From Sphagnum compactum (lineage: Eukaryota; Bryophyta; Sphagnopsida; Sphagnales), in NCBI GenBank assembly GCA_965153455.1, contig OZ234494.1, positions 27,643,354 through 27,707,353 of the forward strand: DNA of 64,000 bases. The letters run 5' to 3'. How positions within the stretch are numbered: position 1 is the first letter of the stretch; each line of letters starts with the position of its first letter. Of the stretch, positions 63,301-64,000 are shown piece after piece. The position numbers were made by a program, and so were the translations under genes. A model generated the notes under the pieces. The model searched no databases. It saw nothing but the letters and a program-made list of their open reading frames with translations, and was not told the DNA's origin.

Positions 63301-64000
63301 GCTCCTTCTTCTTAGCATTCTTGTTGGAATTACCCTTGGTGGGCAAAGCCTGAGTGGAATGCTGAGGTGCCTTGGCTTTTGGTTGAGGGATAGTGGAAGA
63401 TGCTGGCAGATTTTGCCGTTGTAATCGAAGTTGCTTCCGCTCTGGGAACTTGGCAAAACAGACAGATTCATGATGTCCCTCTTTCCCACAATAATCACAA
63501 AAGAGATCCTCGGAAGGAATGTTGCACTCACTAGCTTTGTGGGCAGGATTGCCACAGTAGTTGCAAGAAGGTAGGATGGGTGTAGCCGAGTGCACCGCTT
63601 TAGTCCTTGAAGAAGAATGTGATGATCTAGTTGGTGCAGCTGTTGTAGGTTGAGGCCTTGAACGTGATGGAGGCCTCATAGTACTGGCCTCATAGTGTGC
63701 ATGAGCCAGTTCTAGCTTTTCGGAAATGTTGTACACATCCAGCAACGTGTACGAGTCTCCAAATTCTGCAAAGATTCGTTGCAAAACCTGTGCGTGGAGT
63801 GTTGGAGTACCTTCCAAAGAACGAAGATACCGATGGGCAGCTTCCAAGTCGGTGATGCTCTGGGTATCCTCTTTGAGTTTGAGAAGCCTCCTGTAAAGCA
63901 TCTTGAGGGTTTCATCCTTCTGCCGAGAGAAGGTGGCGAGCTGCAGAATTTTTTCAGAACTTTTGACTGGAAATTCCAGCTCAAGAATTCGAAAGAATTC
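57332..64000 (-). CDS. Gag-Pol polyprotein with C5-methyltransferase and PHD finger; two in-frame TAG codons
   Basis: One frame is open from the right edge (64000) to 57332 except for TAG at 59254-59252 and 58588-58586. About 2220 codons are in view. The frame continues past the first Met at 63901 to the window edge, so the true start is outside. Residues counted from 63901: zinc knuckles 113-148, coiled-coil-like 205-235, protease DTG 555-557, methyltransferase about 770-1090, RT about 1225-1480 with YIDD at 1400-1403, then RNase H, integrase and PHD after the amber codons. A single-frame gag-pol matches many Ty3/gypsy elements, which rely on the protease for processing. The amber codons replace expected Trp (FILHTD-W-SALGIGA) and Gln. 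This copy is therefore probably non-autonomous unless ambers are suppressed. Confidence 0.9.
57350..57484 (-). other. PHD finger at integrase C-terminus
   Basis: A C4HC3 PHD zinc finger: C-X2-C (CQVC), C-X2-C (LLCDNC), H-X2-C (YHLFC), then NWYC-X2-C (CSSC). Spacing 2-11-2-4-2-14-2 and the Trp two residues before the seventh ligand are canonical. PHD fingers commonly read histone H3 tails. Here it sits where chromoviruses carry a chromodomain, so a role in choosing integration sites is a reasonable inference. It ends five codons before the stop. Confidence 0.92.
57650..58600 (-). other. Integrase domain
   Basis: The N-terminal HHCC zinc site spans the second amber: HSELGHFG and CEQC. The catalytic core has Asp in WSCDLAGEL (58378), Asp in LTDQGSEFRG (58198) and Glu in ADGLAERMVQ (58093). 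The last two are separated by 34 residues, one fewer than the usual 35. A C-terminal DNA-binding-like segment follows (FDVGDFVYLQRQP ... IRPSGVLELQG). No chromodomain is seen; a PHD finger takes that place. Confidence 0.9.
58890..60230 (-). other. Reverse transcriptase and RNase H domains
   Basis: RT follows a 130-residue linker after the methyltransferase. Markers are the YRRRHRLSKHEWELVDERC start, KRMCGDYRPLN, FTIVDLRQGFNQI (first catalytic Asp at 1340), MPFGLKNAPVFFQRVMDQVL, and YIDDVLVHS with the two Asp at 59698-59693. RNase H begins near 59290 (FSKVFILHTD) and continues after the TAG with ALGIGAILGQ, a YEGECLAVVWA Glu motif and an LYTDHQPI Asp motif, so the D-E-D catalytic set is present. 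The amber at 59254 lies directly after the first RNase H Asp. Confidence 0.93.
60632..61594 (-). other. Cytosine-C5 DNA methyltransferase domain inside pol
   Basis: Canonical C5-methyltransferase motifs appear in non-permuted order. Motif I, the S-adenosylmethionine loop, is LLELFGGIGTGLEALL (residues 778-793), followed by a YVDIDPIA motif II region. Motif IV is GPVDLIISGWECQGFSAAG with the catalytic Cys at 869 (61297-61295). Motif VI is YVIENTPSQ (908-916). Motif VIII is SYAHRLRNWWTNL (947-959). A motif IX-like PTFVSFPG follows at 1015-1022, then the motif X region EERERAMGF and LLGRSMDLNSL (1074-1084). Order I to X excludes the rearranged plant DRM type. Odd points: the Pro normally before the Cys is Glu, and ENV is ENT. 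It is in frame between protease and reverse transcriptase, so it would be made as part of Pol. Activity is unproven. Confidence 0.92.
61985..62314 (-). other. Retropepsin-like aspartic protease domain
   Basis: The active-site motif VVLLDTGAQPVIL (DTG at 62239-62231) and a later YDVLIGQEAL segment match the flap-to-C-terminal pattern of Ty3/gypsy proteases. The enzyme works as a dimer to cut the polyprotein. About 430 residues of low-complexity, poorly conserved linker separate it from the zinc knuckles. Confidence 0.85.
63458..64000 (-). other. Gag region: capsid-like part and two CCHC zinc knuckles
   Basis: The capsid-like helical segment includes FSRQKDETLKMLYRRLLKLK, typical of plant Retrotrans_gag domains that hold RNA in virus-like particles. 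It is followed by a basic Ser/Pro linker. The zinc knuckles are CNYCGNPAHKASEC (63565-63524) and CDYCGKEGHHESVC (63499-63458), both exact C-X2-C-X4-H-X4-C. The N-terminus of gag is beyond the window. Confidence 0.9.

Larger units (their letters stand above)
56619..64000 (-). mobile_element. Ty3/gypsy LTR retrotransposon with methyltransferase and PHD finger (5' part off edge)
   Basis: Element order in its own direction: gag, protease, C5 methyltransferase, reverse transcriptase, RNase H, integrase, PHD finger, polypurine tract, LTR. RT before integrase places it in Ty3/gypsy. At least 7.4 kb lies in the window; the 5' LTR, primer binding site and start of gag are beyond position 64000. It sits next to a minisatellite on its 3' side. 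The single frame broken only by two amber codons, and the near-identical 175-bp repeats, suggest a fairly young insertion. Confidence 0.9.

Overview
The window is nuclear DNA of a green plant (streptophyte). The evidence is a 26-exon gene with GT-AG introns whose spliced product follows plant VPS50/syndetin from end to end, an AT-rich repeat-laden intergenic space, a plant-type hAT relic, and a Ty3/gypsy retrotransposon carrying a cytosine-C5 methyltransferase. As I recall, retroelements of that last kind have been described from charophyte algae (and dinoflagellates). A charophyte or an early-diverging land plant therefore seems likelier to me than a flowering plant, but the sequence does not settle the species.

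Layout. 1-1571: microsatellite-rich upstream region. 1572-11293 (+): complete VPS50 gene, 1153 codons by my splice model, no break. 11294-15545: its 3' flank. 15546-29977: gene-poor, with a decayed AP2-like gene (-), paired repeats, low-complexity tracts and a dead hAT transposase. 30143-31397 (+): the one open copy of a divergent AP2-like gene. 31425-39190: a second copy of VPS50 from the middle of exon 15 through the 3' flank, joined in an intron of the AP2-like gene. 39191-46076: AT-rich, nothing firm. 46077-47330 (-): a third, broken AP2-like copy. 47958-49455: an AT-rich short-unit array and two possible terminal exons of an unknown gene. 49914-51041 (+): an intronless single-pass membrane protein I do not recognise. 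51042-56229: almost empty. 56230-56590: a 66-bp minisatellite. 56619-64000 (-): the 3' part of a Ty3/gypsy element that runs off the right edge.

The retroelement is the main discovery. One reading frame runs in the order gag (two zinc knuckles), aspartic protease, C5 DNA methyltransferase with motifs in the non-permuted I-to-X order, reverse transcriptase, RNase H, integrase, and a C-terminal C4HC3 PHD finger. It thus combines a possible DNA-methylation writer with a possible histone reader. The frame is interrupted only by two amber codons, both explicable as C-to-T changes at CAG (CHG) sites. The Pro that normally precedes the catalytic Cys is Glu.

The second theme is rearrangement. Exons and introns of the VPS50 3' half are about 99% identical between the two copies, while the downstream flank has drifted to roughly 10-12% difference. 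This suggests conversion of the genic part after an older duplication. Every splice site and phase in the partial copy is preserved.
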